From: Phlebotomus papatasi
Lineage: Eukaryota; Arthropoda; Insecta; Diptera; Psychodidae
Direction: 5' to 3'
Assembly (NCBI RefSeq): GCF_024763615.1
Contig: NC_077224.1
Location: forward strand, 87,740,712 to 87,804,711
Length of the DNA stretch: 64,000 bases
Under the pieces are notes generated by a model. The model was given only the letters and a program-made list of their open reading frames with translations. It did no database searches and was not told where the DNA came from. Below, piece after piece: positions 39,201 to 44,526 of the stretch. Position numbers and translations under genes: made by a program. Numbering within the stretch: position 1 is the first letter of the stretch; the number at the start of each line of letters is the position of its first letter.

Positions 39201-39270
39201 TCACCGATTTCATCCCCTCGGACCGCCCTATTCGCAATATGAATTTGAGACAAAAGCCGCAATGGAATAG
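77..39270 (+). CDS. iGluR-1: kainate-type ionotropic glutamate receptor, 5'-truncated by window
   Basis: This gene encodes a ligand-gated cation channel subunit of the plasma membrane, kainate class. Exons read in order: 77-250, 381-599, 4610-4779, 4879-4966, 5135-5203, 8936-9039, then 9260-9391 or 20439-20576, then 21300-21348, 27475-27624, 29745-29976, 33019-33134, 33216-33371, 39088-39270. All junctions are GT-AG and the phases join to one frame of 613 (or 615) residues. The visible protein runs from the end of the amino-terminal domain through S1, M1, pore loop, M3 (SYTANLAAF), S2 and M4 to a C-tail. Glutamate contacts are present: Y in SSPY, T and R in LTITFDRE, S/T in GGGST, E in FLMEST. 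About 320 N-terminal residues lie upstream of the window. It is probably of the clade that contains Drosophila KaiR1D, Grik, clumsy and Ekar; I cannot say which. The gene is about 39 kb here because its introns are packed with repeats. Confidence 0.92.
381..599 (+). CDS. iGluR-1 exon: domain linker before S1
   Basis: 73 codons, phase 0 at both ends (TGTACAG acceptor, CTC|GTAAGT donor). It contains GLTDVIKFDHQGFRTDF, the end of the amino-terminal domain, and then NKTLVVTTIL, which leads into the ligand-binding domain. It is colinear with 51388-51609 of iGluR-2, which is three bases longer. Confidence 0.92.
785..990. mobile_element. MITE-like family C, copy 1
   Basis: About 200 bp with ends built on GGCTTCAGACC and AGGCTTAGCC. 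Related copies lie at 978-1598 (interrupted), 23486-23628, 24463-24657, 49902-50620 (interrupted) and 63974-64000. No coding capacity. Confidence 0.7.
978..1598. mobile_element. Family C copy 2, split by a family A MITE
   Basis: Family C sequence runs 978-990 and resumes at 1387-1598 (TAAGGCTTAGCCAAATGGC). The middle, ~991-1386, is an inverted-repeat element whose arms contain CACATTAAAATTTTAAT near each end and AATTGTCGCT further in. TAA at both junctions looks like the target duplication. Confidence 0.65.
1640..2420. repeat. GTACTAA/TTAGTAC repeat cluster
   Basis: Many copies of TTAGTACATGG and its reverse complement alternate here with ATTATCATTAGTAC and GAGAAAGATGTCCC segments. Single copies continue to about 4350 and reappear at 33990-34910. 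This fills most of the 599-4610 intron; no exon is seen. Confidence 0.6.
3330..3965. repeat. ~200-bp direct duplication, second copy interrupted
   Basis: The segment from GTCAAAAACAAATTTAATAA to TTAGTACAAAATGA occurs at about 3331-3513 and again at 3542-3957. The second copy is opened after AATAAATTAG by an insert (~3569-3840) with ends CAGGCCAGGGG and CCCCCCTGGTAC. Confidence 0.6.
4610..4779 (+). CDS. iGluR-1 exon: ligand-binding lobe S1, first part
   Basis: Acceptor TTTTGCAG, donor GG|GTGAGA, leaving phase 2. It starts with SSPYCMRK, whose Y corresponds to the ligand-capping tyrosine of S1. It continues with KLTGNDQFEGYAIDLIHEI, the usual lobe-1 signature. Here the splice falls 22 residues earlier than in iGluR-2, so an additional intron of 99 bp separates it from the next exon. 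Confidence 0.92.
4879..4966 (+). CDS. iGluR-1 exon: S1, middle part
   Basis: Enters in phase 2 after an A-rich acceptor (AAAAAAAG) and ends CAG|GTGAGA. It encodes GEWDGMVRELLEQRADLAI and then ADLTITFDREQ. This includes the threonine and arginine that hold the alpha-carboxyl group of glutamate. The proline of the usual PLTIT motif is D here, as in iGluR-2. Confidence 0.9.
5135..5203 (+). CDS. iGluR-1 exon: end of S1
   Basis: 23 codons, phase 0, acceptor CTCTTGCAG and donor CAG|GTGTGT. It encodes VVDFTMPFMNLGISVLYRKP, the conserved segment just before the pre-M1 linker. In iGluR-2 this and the previous part form a single exon (51926-52042). Confidence 0.92.
5560..6985. repeat. ~51-bp minisatellite array
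   Basis: Roughly two dozen degenerate units built on GAAGCGAAACTAATAATTTC followed by CCAAAACACAGAAAATATCC. The common period near 51 bp keeps reading frames open, which makes long false ORFs (180 aa at 5922-6464). It lies in the intron between the S1 and M1 exons of iGluR-1. Confidence 0.85.
7130..7790. repeat. GTTTC/GGAAA-rich repeat array
   Basis: Degenerate units of about 27-30 bp such as TTTCTTGGAAACATTTCCGT. Some stretches resemble a reverse-oriented, decayed version of the neighbouring 51-bp array (ACACAGAAA on the opposite strand). Open frames here are repeat-derived. Confidence 0.65.
8160..8320. repeat. purine-rich low-complexity stretch
   Basis: About 160 bp almost free of pyrimidine runs on the plus strand (A and AG tracts), roughly 600 bp upstream of the M1 exon. 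No gene seen. Confidence 0.7.
8936..9039 (+). CDS. iGluR-1 exon: M1 transmembrane helix
   Basis: Acceptor TTTTTTTCAG, donor CCAG|GTATGT, leaving phase 2. It encodes the pre-M1 segment PPNLFSFLSPLSLDVW and a hydrophobic helix with YLGVSVLLFILAR. It must join one of two pore-loop exons, which both enter with one base to complete an arginine codon. Confidence 0.92.
9260..9391 (+). CDS. iGluR-1 alternative pore-loop exon A
   Basis: Acceptor TTAATTTAAG after a CT-rich tract, donor CCCAA|GTAAGA; one leading base, two trailing bases. It encodes the M1-M2 linker from FTPYEW and the pore loop ending MQQGCEILPK. The first Q of MQQG is the Q/R site (Q in the genome) and the acid at +4 is E, as in vertebrate kainate subunits. 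It is homologous along its length to exon B at 20439-20576, with two fewer codons in the linker. Both cannot be included together without duplicating the pore. Confidence 0.88.
9912..10092. repeat. GCAGAATT short-motif cluster
   Basis: About eight copies of TGCAGAATT or CAGAATTTC within 180 bp, several overlapping as CTGCAGAATTCTGCAG palindromes. It lies in the long intron after pore exon A. Confidence 0.6.
10093..12784. other. intronic stretch without recognised gene
   Basis: AT-rich intron sequence with old repeat fragments, for example a small hairpin at about 10879-10960 with TGCTCATGTT ends. Open frames here are short and without family resemblance. Confidence 0.5.
13206..14525 (-). CDS. 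BTB-BACK-PHR protein, BTBD3/BTBD6-like, intronless
   Basis: 439 residues from MANPDSASS. BTBD6-type proteins start with ANPD at the same distance from the BTB domain, so I prefer this start to the ATG ten codons upstream (14555); a TTTTTTATGCACAG just before it looks like a splice acceptor for a 5' UTR intron. The BTB domain (about residues 20-125) reads LMSDVIFLVGDE and PGHKFVLSLRSSVFDNVF. BACK (about 135-235) has NCEEFELFSAIMTWAQ and then LREILGDVLYKIRFPIFS. The C-terminal third is a diverged PHR-like region ending GAIPYLILY, like the end of BTBD6. Family members act as Cul3 ubiquitin-ligase adaptors. The gene lies antisense within the 11 kb intron of iGluR-1, has no introns in its coding part, and is flanked by inverted repeats, so a retrocopy or captured gene is likely. 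Confidence 0.85.
   Translation of the reverse strand: MANPDSASSSLMLDRMSELYCNNLMSDVIFLVGDERTRVPGHKFVLSLRSSVFDNVFKNLKLDKKELLIEDVTYSAFLCFLKYCYSGKVSMNNDIAFDVLKLASRFHVQGLIKICEDYLFNMLDRNSCLTLYSKCSFLNHGSLFKKKILNFIEFNFRFLVKTEATLEIFLSLSQKQLNEIAKLDGLNCEEFELFSAIMTWAQHNCLKLQIPCTPKNLREILGDVLYKIRFPIFSKEEIFEVFAEYRHILTHNEIRDIIQTYKGNSTTHYQFSNISRKRYYSLCQSDIMTICGSERSLVPCFKNQVQVGFDFTKKMFIELTNSKINITKVQNTFLNGIGIVVEKNQDLNITLCTLSSKYHKNILKIHKSYSHKLNCNYDLHIAKFSRIELYNGSYTLHCEVDRAVPFVKLDDSRSFNLNNFNIFTVSKAHEGAIPYLILY
15523..15598 (+). other. 76-nt spliceosomal intron in a 5' leader
   Basis: The donor is AAA|GTAAGT. The acceptor is TTCTTCCTTTAATTGCAG, with a branch-like GCTAAT upstream. Size and signals are typical of a fly short intron. 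It lies in the leader upstream of the small ORF at 15753 and is the best sign that this segment is transcribed. Confidence 0.55.
15753..15998 (+). CDS. small candidate membrane protein, 81 aa, function unknown
   Basis: I do not recognise this protein. It has a hydrophobic segment at about residues 24-43 (VLFSAFLTYLGYNTLILFY) followed by a basic, tryptophan-containing tail (KKKIMAWKNTENWRRQ), as in many single-pass small membrane proteins. AATAAATTTATT follows the stop by ~75 nt. A clear 76-nt intron lies 150 nt upstream; a 24-codon upstream frame at 15645 and a 12-codon one at 15459 precede it, which argues for caution. It could also be a non-coding transcript or part of the mobile insert around it. 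Confidence 0.35.
   Translation: MSTKCKYDIRHLINIITKIYKCVLFSAFLTYLGYNTLILFYQNKKKIMAWKNTENWRRQLKLMEKLYTKHCSAIIFDQIIV
17179..19018. mobile_element. 1.8-kb foldback element
   Basis: The left end GGTAAGTGCTCATAATTTTG returns inverted at the right end as AAAATTATGAGCCCTTACC. Inner arms also match: GGCATCCTATTGAGGCGGATTAGC with its complement near 18700. Repeated TTGGACA words occur in both arms. The centre (18060-18640) holds only short frames. Confidence 0.65.
19295..19741. mobile_element. MITE family B copy 1, containing nested family A MITE
   Basis: Ends are GTAGGGGAAAGTACGC and its inverted partner GAGAGCACTTTCCCCTA, with CTTCGAATGTTCATGCCTTC arms. The right half is opened after GTGTAAG by a family A element (about 19442-19664, TIR with ATCACACTAG), and family B resumes with TCTCTTATG. 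The uninterrupted form is at 36642-36855. Confidence 0.75.
19851..20341. mobile_element. MITE-like element next to pore exon B
   Basis: Ends TAGGGGAAAGTGCCCAT and ATGGGCACTTTCCCCTA are exact inverted repeats, with a further internal copy near 20223. Its right end is 98 bp before pore exon B. Confidence 0.7.
20439..20576 (+). CDS. iGluR-1 alternative pore-loop exon B
   Basis: Too short for a simple ORF search but clear by homology: acceptor CCACACAG, donor CCCAA|GTAAGT, with the same phases as exon A. It encodes FSPQEWQNPHPC, then LDNQFSLHNSLW and a pore loop ending MQQGCDISPK. The Q/R site is Q and the +4 acid is D, as in AMPA subunits. The linker cysteine is kept. It lies 11 kb downstream of exon A and 98 bp after an inverted-repeat element, and is followed at once by the M3 exon. 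Confidence 0.88.
21300..21348 (+). CDS. iGluR-1 exon: start of M3
   Basis: A 49-nt microexon, acceptor AACTTCCAG, donor CTG|GTAAGT. Its first base completes the lysine codon left by either pore exon, then it reads AVSTRMVAGMWWFFTL, the start of the channel-gating helix. In iGluR-2 this is fused with the next two exons. Confidence 0.9.
21578..21820. repeat. near-perfect hairpin, ~120-bp arms
   Basis: From GGCGCTGG at 21578 to CCAGCGCC at 21818 the sequence folds back on itself; more than 90 bases of each arm match almost without change (for example TCTCACTCTTTCAAACTGAA). The loop is an AAATTTCAATTT-type stretch near 21695. It lies 230 bp after the M3 exon, within the intron. Confidence 0.8.
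22172..22865. mobile_element. MITE-like element with CCCGGCATTA ends
   Basis: Ends ATCCCGGCATTATGCA and its partner ACTTAATGCCGGGACTG are inverted. Inside lie two AGGCAGACGAC/GTGCCTTTAAA-related blocks (22350-22395 and 22715-22760) that suggest a second, nested repeat. Confidence 0.5.
23486..23628. mobile_element. MITE family C copy 3
   Basis: Recognised by CTAAGGCTTAGCCATATGGC at its left end and GAAGACCGCTTAA at its right, where the next element is inserted at the TTAA. Confidence 0.55.
23629..23719. mobile_element. short TTAA-flanked piggyBac-like MITE
   Basis: 91 bp between TTAA at 23625-23628 and TTAA at 23720-23723. The ends CTCTTTAAGGACGA and TCGTTCTTAAATGG are inverted, and it contains GACACCGGTGTCCC, also found in the larger relative at 50093-50606. 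Confidence 0.6.
23848..24032. repeat. hairpin with AGAGCTTTCGGTCCC arms
   Basis: Arms CCAGAGCTTTCGGTCCC and GGGACCGAAAGCTCTGG face each other across GATATGG..CAGTGTAGACATT, with outer arms GTGTCC and GGACAC. A similarly built hairpin lies at 45640-45812 and an AGAGCTTTCG half at 49502. Confidence 0.65.
24121..24750. mobile_element. foldback element with nested family C insertion
   Basis: Ends AGGGCAGAATCACATTGACA and TGTCAACGTGATTCTGCCCT are inverted. Inner arms share ACTCGGTGG and GATAAGGTAATACGGTAATC. The right arm is opened at 24463-24657 by a family C element flanked by TAAGAC on both sides. Confidence 0.75.
25262..26160. other. intronic stretch without recognised gene
   Basis: AT-rich intron of iGluR-1 between the M3 microexon and the gate exon. 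No exon, RNA gene or clear repeat seen. Confidence 0.5.
26167..26503. mobile_element. MITE-like element with CTTCCGCGTGAGGGC ends
   Basis: Left end CTTCCGCGTGAGGGC and right end GCCCTCACGCGGAAG are exact inverted repeats, and the arms run on through CGCGAGTGGCGCTGGCAACTG. A half copy (TTCCGTGAGTGGCGCTGGCA) lies at 26774-26797. Confidence 0.8.
27475..27624 (+). CDS. iGluR-1 exon: M3 gate and start of S2
   Basis: 50 codons, phase 0, acceptor TACTTACAG and donor CGG|GTAAAT. It encodes IMISSYTANLAAFLTVERM, which contains the highly conserved SYTANLAAF gate. The GGGST that follows supplies the serine/threonine pair contacting the glutamate gamma-carboxyl. Confidence 0.95.
28061..28556. mobile_element. 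MITE family E, complete copy
   Basis: Ends TTATGCCCTAAACACACTTA and its inverted partner form ~37-bp repeats that include ACTTAAGCCGAGA. Half copies lie at about 24746-24870 and 43140-43300. It is in the intron between the gate exon and S2 exon. Confidence 0.8.
28557..29744. other. intronic stretch without recognised gene
   Basis: Contains a short CAGCGAGCA/TTAGCTAAC palindrome (28604-28687) related to the element at 48733-48966, otherwise plain AT-rich intron. Confidence 0.5.
29745..29976 (+). CDS. iGluR-1 exon: S2 ligand-binding lobe
   Basis: Starts after CCCAAATAG with DSNFSTYQRMW and ends CCGA|GTAAGT in phase 1. It contains SYAFLMESTSIEY, whose glutamate binds the ligand amino group, and GMLDSKGYGIAMP, the typical end of S2 lobe contacts. 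Confidence 0.95.
30214..30282. repeat. short hairpin, 27-bp arms
   Basis: GTCGCTTGAATCAGCAATTG to CTATC pairs with GATAGAACAATTGATGAATC to ACGAC with four mismatches and a 13-nt loop. Size and shape would suit a small-RNA precursor or a MITE remnant. Confidence 0.5.
31540..32618. repeat. 15-bp minisatellite, TTCGGGATTTTGGCT
   Basis: About 1.1 kb of units close to GGCTTTCGGGATTTT with changes (GGATTTCGG, GGATTTGAGC, GGAATTTTATC). Variants recur in the same order about every 300 bp, a higher-order repeat. Because 15 is a multiple of three, open frames of 60-100 codons occur that are not genes. Confidence 0.85.
33019..33134 (+). CDS. iGluR-1 exon: S2 end
   Basis: 116 nt, the same length and phases as 55051-55166 of iGluR-2. 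Acceptor CCCAACAG, donor CGG|GTAACA. It encodes NSPYRTAISGAVLKLQEEGK and a WWTEKRGGGSC tail before M4. It lies 400 bp downstream of a 15-bp minisatellite. Confidence 0.93.
33216..33371 (+). CDS. iGluR-1 exon: M4 transmembrane helix
   Basis: 52 codons, phase 0, acceptor CATGACCAG and donor AGG|GTAAGC. After a short polar linker (SKSSSTANELG) it reads LANVGGVFVVLMGGMGVAC, the M4 helix, then a basic stretch (KSRKVAVEER). Only one M4 exon was found in this gene, unlike iGluR-2. Confidence 0.93.
33372..35229. other. intronic stretch with TTAGTAC/GTACTAAA motifs
   Basis: AT-rich intron with many GTACTAAA and TTAGTACA words as in 1640-4350. No exon seen. Confidence 0.5.
35230..35490. mobile_element. 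Family J copy 1
   Basis: From AAAATGAATAAAAATAT through TTTCGGCCACC to GTGGCCGAAATT and ACTGGCCGAAATTTG. The same order is found at 59652-59905. Confidence 0.65.
36642..36855. mobile_element. MITE family B copy 2
   Basis: 214 bp with ends GTAGGGGAAAGTACTGTTCC and GAGTACTATAC, arms CTTCGAACATTCATGCCTTC and CTAAGAGACTTACACA. Uninterrupted partner of 19295-19741. Confidence 0.75.
36945..37082. mobile_element. small inverted-repeat element
   Basis: TGGTTCGCACAGAGTGAACC and the inverted GGTTCACTCTGTGCCAACCA, with a 3'-ward arm extension TTCAAACAACGC/GCATCGTTTGAA. Confidence 0.7.
37321..37801. mobile_element. MITE family G copy 1
   Basis: Ends TACACAGAAAAAAAT and TTTTTTTCTGTGTA are inverted. Inside are many TTCGTAAATGTTTG-type words. 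Second copy at 61880-62312. Confidence 0.75.
38432..38688. mobile_element. MITE-like element with CACTGAGAAAAAA-type ends
   Basis: Starts ACACCGAGAGAAA and ends TTTTTTTCTCAGTGCAC; filled with GTTAAAATTAAC-like words. This end type is common in fly MITEs. Confidence 0.55.
39088..39270 (+). CDS. iGluR-1 last exon: cytoplasmic C-tail
   Basis: Acceptor TTTTTCCAG after a strong pyrimidine tract; 60 codons and TAG. It begins VSLCSEMASELRFALKCRSK, similar in placement to the SFREEF start of the iGluR-2 tail. The rest is polar with a late PPYSQYEFET stretch. AATAAA signals follow at 39503 and 39559. Confidence 0.85.
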   Translation: MSLCSEMASELRFALKCRSKNRGVRHSHAVNELDSAENHRFHPLGPPYSQYEFETKAAME

Positions 39271-39502
39271 ATCTGGGCACTCAATAGAATAATCCAGCAT
39301 TTAGAATTGAACTAAATATCGAAAATCACGCTATTTGCAGTTAACAGTGCACCCGATAGATTTAAAACATAATAATTAATCAAAAGAAATCAAAATTTTT
39401 AATGTGCTTTCTTCGAAGAGGAAGATAATCTCGGAATATGTGCTTCTTAGGTTTTTCGATAAAAAAAACTATACTCGAAATTTCTTTTATACTTTTTTAC
39501 TC

Positions 39503-39564
39503 AATAAAAAACTACTCCCCAGACCCTAATTGACTATAAAGGAATTTGTATATCGTTAAATAAA
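39503..39564 (+). promoter_or_regulatory. polyadenylation signals of iGluR-1
   Basis: Two AATAAA hexamers (39503-39508 and 39559-39564) lie 230-290 bp after the iGluR-1 stop. They would give a 3' UTR of roughly 250-310 nt. Confidence 0.5.
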
Positions 39565-40696
39565 TGAATGTAATTTGCATTTAGAAAAGATGAAAGATAA
39601 TCACTATCGCTCTTGGCTTTGTTAACTTCGCTGAATTGGATTGGATTTTATGAAATGTTTAATTCTAAAAGCAATATATTATTACTTAGTTTACCATAAA
39701 TAAATGAAATATTTGGCAATTTTTCATAAAACAACGATTAATCAAAAATATTATCATCTGTGAGTGTCAAGACTGCAAGAACAATTGTGTTCCAATTTAA
39801 TAACCGCTTTTTGTTGGTTTAAGCAATAATAAAAATGCTTTAATGATATTAAATAAATTTTGGCAAACAAAATATTATAAATTTCCTGCGCTTAATGATG
39901 CTATAAGCAATTTTCTTTTAAATTAAAACATTTTTAATATCCTTTTTATTTATAATTTGCAAATTTAAATTTCATATAAATTTGTTTATTATTCTAAATT
40001 TGGAAAACTATGTAATTGTAACCTTGTATAAATACATTAAATGAATACAGTAAACATGAGTTAATCAATCAATCAAACTACGCATATTTAATGCCAGGTG
40101 GCGCTGTGAACTTGACGACAAACATTCAAATATAGGTTTGTCGTTAAACGAAAGATGGATTTTTAAATCGAAATTTAAATTAAATTATTTAATTTTATAA
40201 AATATTTCAATCTCAGCGCGTTATTCGATTGATGTAAATAAAAGATTGTAAAATCGAGAGGGAGTTGGGCATACCCAACTCTTTCTTCTGGTAACCCTGC
40301 CAAAACTGTTTACAAAATATACAATAAGGAATTTTCCATATTTTTGTCCTGAAGGTTAACTCAATGCTAAGACAGCGATGGTCGCACATTGGGTGTGTCA
40401 GAAGAAAGAGATAAAGTAAAATAAAATTCTATAATATTCTCTTCTATTGACTATTAAGACCAAAGGGATGAGATTAAACCTAAATCAAAAGGAATCTTTT
40501 ACGAAGAAAAGATAAGAATTTTTCTTTTGTCAATATGAAAAAAAATCAGAAATGTTTCTCATTTGGGAAATACAACATTTTTTCAATTTATTTCAATCAC
40601 TTTTTAATGAAACTCTAAAAACAACAGTTCTATTAATACGCTTTGTTATACATTATGTCTATATAAATGCAGAATTATTGTTGTTTCAGAAAATTA

Positions 40697-41342
40697 TTAG
40701 CCAAGACACATACCAAAAAGTAGTAAAGAATGGTATTAATGAGTTCTATTGCAAGTTTATCCTTCTTTTCAAATTCAAGAATAGACTTTCCGTGAGTTTT
40801 CCTCTCGATCTTTGCTATATTTTTAGTAAATAAATTTTGAGGGATAAAAAACAGAATGTAAAACATAGGAACGTCAATTGAAAGTTCTGACGTGTGGTGT
40901 CTCAGAAAAAATTATATTAAAAGAAGAAGTGAGGCACCTTTGAATAGACTTGAATGAAACCTTTGAATTAGACCTCATAATGATATAATTTAATTCAGCA
41001 AAACAATTGTGAAGCTAAATCATGATTAGACTCAGTTGCACTTAAAAATAGGAGAAAAAAACCCAATTTAAAGCTGCCCCACTTTAAAGGTGCCTTTCTT
41101 CCCACTAAAGATATTTTAATTTGTTACATAAAAAAACAAAAACATTGCAACAACTTGTGACATTGATTATCCGGTCATGTGTTTTTTGTAATCGAACATA
41201 AGCATAACTTGCAATGGAAGTCAAGTATGCAGTAGGAATATGAGACCAAAAAAGGGTGTCTCTATACTTATTTCAAAAGGAATATTTATTACTCAGATAG
41301 TTCACTTTTTTACTGTTATGTGGTTTGCGTCTTGGCTAACCT
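40697..41342. mobile_element. element with AGCCAAGACACATACC ends
   Basis: Begins TTAGCCAAGACACATACCA and ends GTGGTTTGCGTCTTGGCTAA, inverted. The same terminal word appears many times between 45220 and 54270. Confidence 0.5.
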
Positions 41343-41792
41343 TTATTTTTTTTAATTAAATTTCGATGATCTATATGTTTTGATTCAGTTCTAAAAGTTT
41401 AAACTAAGGTAGAGGATCTTTTAGTCGGTTCCAAGTAAGTCACTCCGGGTTCTTTATGTCACTGGGTAGATTTACGTTCCTGAACAAGCTTTAATAAGCT
41501 TTACCAAACCCTAAAGTGAAAACTAGATCAAAAAATCGACGTTATTCATATCCATAATTAACAATGGGGCTGAGCTATTCTTCGCAGCTGATAGTGAAAC
41601 GTTACGGAGACTATCTGTGACTTTCCATGCTTGTGTCAGATATATTGGTGGTCTTGATCCCCGTGATCACATCTCCGGGCATCATAACGTATCGGTGTGT
41701 TGTTATATCCCATCACTCCTCCGTCTGAGAGCGGTATCATTCCTTTTTCACTTGATTATCTCTGAGAGGCTACAATACTTAACTTCACTTTT

Positions 41793-42015
41793 GTAGGGGA
41801 ATTCTGTAACAGTATGACAATGTCATATGACAAATTTGAAAATTTTTATGTAGCTAATTCGGGAAAATTTATTGAAAATCACAATCATAAAAGCTTCATA
41901 AAGCTCCTTGAAGTGGCCATACGATGCTTACTGGACTTTAGTGTTGTCCTACTTCAGAATTTTAGCAAGAAAATTTGCCATATGACATTGTCATATCGTT
42001 ACAGAATTTCCCTAC
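41793..42015. mobile_element. MITE family F copy 1
   Basis: Ends GTAGGGGAATTCTGTAAC and GTTACAGAATTTCCCTAC, with ATATGACATTGTCATATCG in the arms. Copy 2 is at 60000-60230. Confidence 0.8.
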
Positions 42016-44441
42016 TGGTTCATGGAGCCTCTGCCAGAGTTCGGAGACTCTTGATAGAGCTAACTCGAATCAGCTTTCTCATATGCTCTTTATCAAGGGG
42101 ATAGTAATGTTTAATTCACTTCTTCCAAGTTCCAGACTATCAATTGATGGAATAGCGGCATACTTTCAGTCTCAGTTTACTTTCACATTTTCATTTAACA
42201 TTTCCTCCTTTTCTTCAAATATTGTTAGACTTTCTCACAATTTTCTTCTCTTTTCGAAACATTGTAAGAGGCTTGAACGCTATTTGTTTGTGATTAATAA
42301 ATAATAGTAAAAATAAAAATAATTACAATCTTCCGGATGATGGAGCGGCATGCTTCCCCGTCAATTTCGCGATCTCTGCATAACTCGCGTTCGGATTCTT
42401 AAGATTTTTGTCTACTATTAATCTTCGCAATCTCTCGATCTTGTTGCAATAACTCAGTTAAAAATCAATATTTATTTATATTTTATATTCTAAAATCAAT
42501 ATATCAAGAATTCCACTAAAAGAAAACTGGAGTGAAATGATAACTTGTCGATGCTGTCTAATCGATAGTATCGATAATTCTGTATCTGTCAGATTAAGTG
42601 AATGACGTGGTTTTGAACGTTGAACAATTGATTGGATCGTTCTTAAAAGAATGTGACTCTTGATAAATATTTATTTTAACTACAGAATGTGCAGCTATCA
42701 TTTCAAATTTTTAGAATCAACTATCGATACTATCGAAAAGAAGTTATGATGTCACCCATGATTAAATTCTTTTGAAACGACACAAAAAAAAATAAAATCC
42801 AACGCCAACTGTGACTAACTTCATGTCAAGCGTTGGCTATAATTTTTATTCGGCACCCTTTACGAAATTACCTTATCAGCTAACAGGAAATATTTAGTTT
42901 TTTTAATGTCAGATGCATAAGCCCTGAGAAATCTTGTCCATCTTGTATATTTTCTCAAAAAATATCTCTTCGAAAATCGGGTCCCAACAGCTGATGTTTC
43001 AGAATTTTGAAATGAAAATTTTAGGAAATAGTTAAAATGTTGTGCTTTTATAAGGTAATAGCTCGATTTAATGTCTGTTTTTGTTATGTTGAAAAACGAT
43101 GTCAAGTAACTTTTTTAGTTTGTTTTTTTTAGTCTTCGTGACCCACGTAACCTTAGACATACTTTCGACTTAAGCCGAGAGGTGACTTAGTTAGTGAAAT
43201 TTGATGACAATGAAGTCTCATTCCCATCCCATATTATTTCGAACATAATAACGCTAAGCCGCCTCTCGGTTAATCCTCAGGTATATCAAGGCCCTAAGCC
43301 CTTAAGTAAAATTTTAAGTGTATTAGCAAAAATTTCCTAATGATAAGTTAAAGGAATTAAAGGTTAATATCTTTAATAACAGTAAATGTTCCAAGTTCTC
43401 CTAAATATTCCAAGGCTTTAAAGTGTCTCGGGTTCATCTTTAAGGGTTAAAACAACTTTAAAAATTCAATTTCAGTTTTATTATTCTTAAGTTTGTCGTA
43501 GTTCACCTCAAACGCCTAAAGTATATTACAACTTCAATTACGCGAAGTGTATCTTAAAACTCGATTCACAGTTAGAAGGCTGATTTAAAGTTGTTTAAAG
43601 TCTTAAAGCTTAAAGAATGTATTTCAGAAAATATTTTTCAAAAAGAAATATCTTTCTTTTAAACAGTTATTACAGTGTTTTACTATCTTTGTTATCTGTT
43701 ATTGAATTTCGCGACTTTTTAAGTGGATCTCAAGTCATTAAGCGACTCTTTGTTTGCAATTAGCTCTGTAATAAGCCATAAGGATAAAAAAGAACTCTTG
43801 CTGTCCTTAATCCAATTCAGCGATGTCAATAAAGTCTTTTAACTCATTATTTTTTGCATGGAATAAAAGAAAAGAAGAAAAACTGTGTAATAGCAATATA
43901 AGTCTCAATTAAATATTCTACATCAAACATTCAACTGGAATTAATTATTTAGCTCCAGGGGATCTTTTTAGTTTCAGGAAGAACGACAAAGTCTTGGGTG
44001 TCTCCTATCCATCTAATTAGTGCATCTCATTTGTATGCGGCATGAAGTTAACGTATTTTACAAGTGTACCGTGCAAATGCAATACGAGCTCTCCTGCACT
44101 TAATTTGTTGAAGTTTTCGGGTTTAAAAATAAATTCACGAGAGTCAGTTTGCTGGCAGCAATCTAAACATCAACTTGCACTTTTACCATCATCTCTTGCC
44201 ATTTTATTTGACCCTTTTCGCATATTTTATTTGCTAAAAGATAATTTTCTAGTAAATCTTCTGGAAAGACTGGAAAGAAGTTGAAAAAAAAGGTGTAAAT
44301 TACCGTCTCGAGTGACTCTTAAAACTTTTTTTTTGAGAATTAATTTAGCGCAATAATGGAGATTTTTTTGGGGTGAAAGTGAATGAATTATTTGGTGAAT
44401 TCCTGATGTTTCTGTCGACATCGTAAAAATTCTGTGAACCC

Positions 44442-44526
44442 ATGGATACCATGAGATTTTCCTGGATTTTCGCAGCATCATTCCTCATTCTCAGCACATT
44501 CGTCCATGGCGATAACATAAGAATTG
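44442..44526 (+). CDS. iGluR-2 exon 1: signal peptide
   Basis: ATGG start in a CCC context, second in-frame ATG at 44451. Encodes MDTMRFSWIFAASFLILSTF then VHG, a typical signal peptide, and DNIRI before a phase-1 donor (G|GTAAAG). The IRIG start of the mature domain is usual for kainate receptors. Confidence 0.85.

Larger units (their letters stand above)
39565..44441. other. intergenic region between iGluR-1 and iGluR-2
   Basis: No gene recognised. It holds an element with TTAGCCAAGACACATACCA ends (40697-41342), a family F MITE (41793-42015), a family E half copy (43140-43300) and AT-rich spacer. The promoter of iGluR-2 should be in the last kilobase, but I see no TATA box I trust. Confidence 0.6.

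Noticed and set aside
41814..42304. overlapping frames of 96 and 109 codons
   Set aside because: They cover a MITE (41793-42015) and AT-rich flank; no domain seen.
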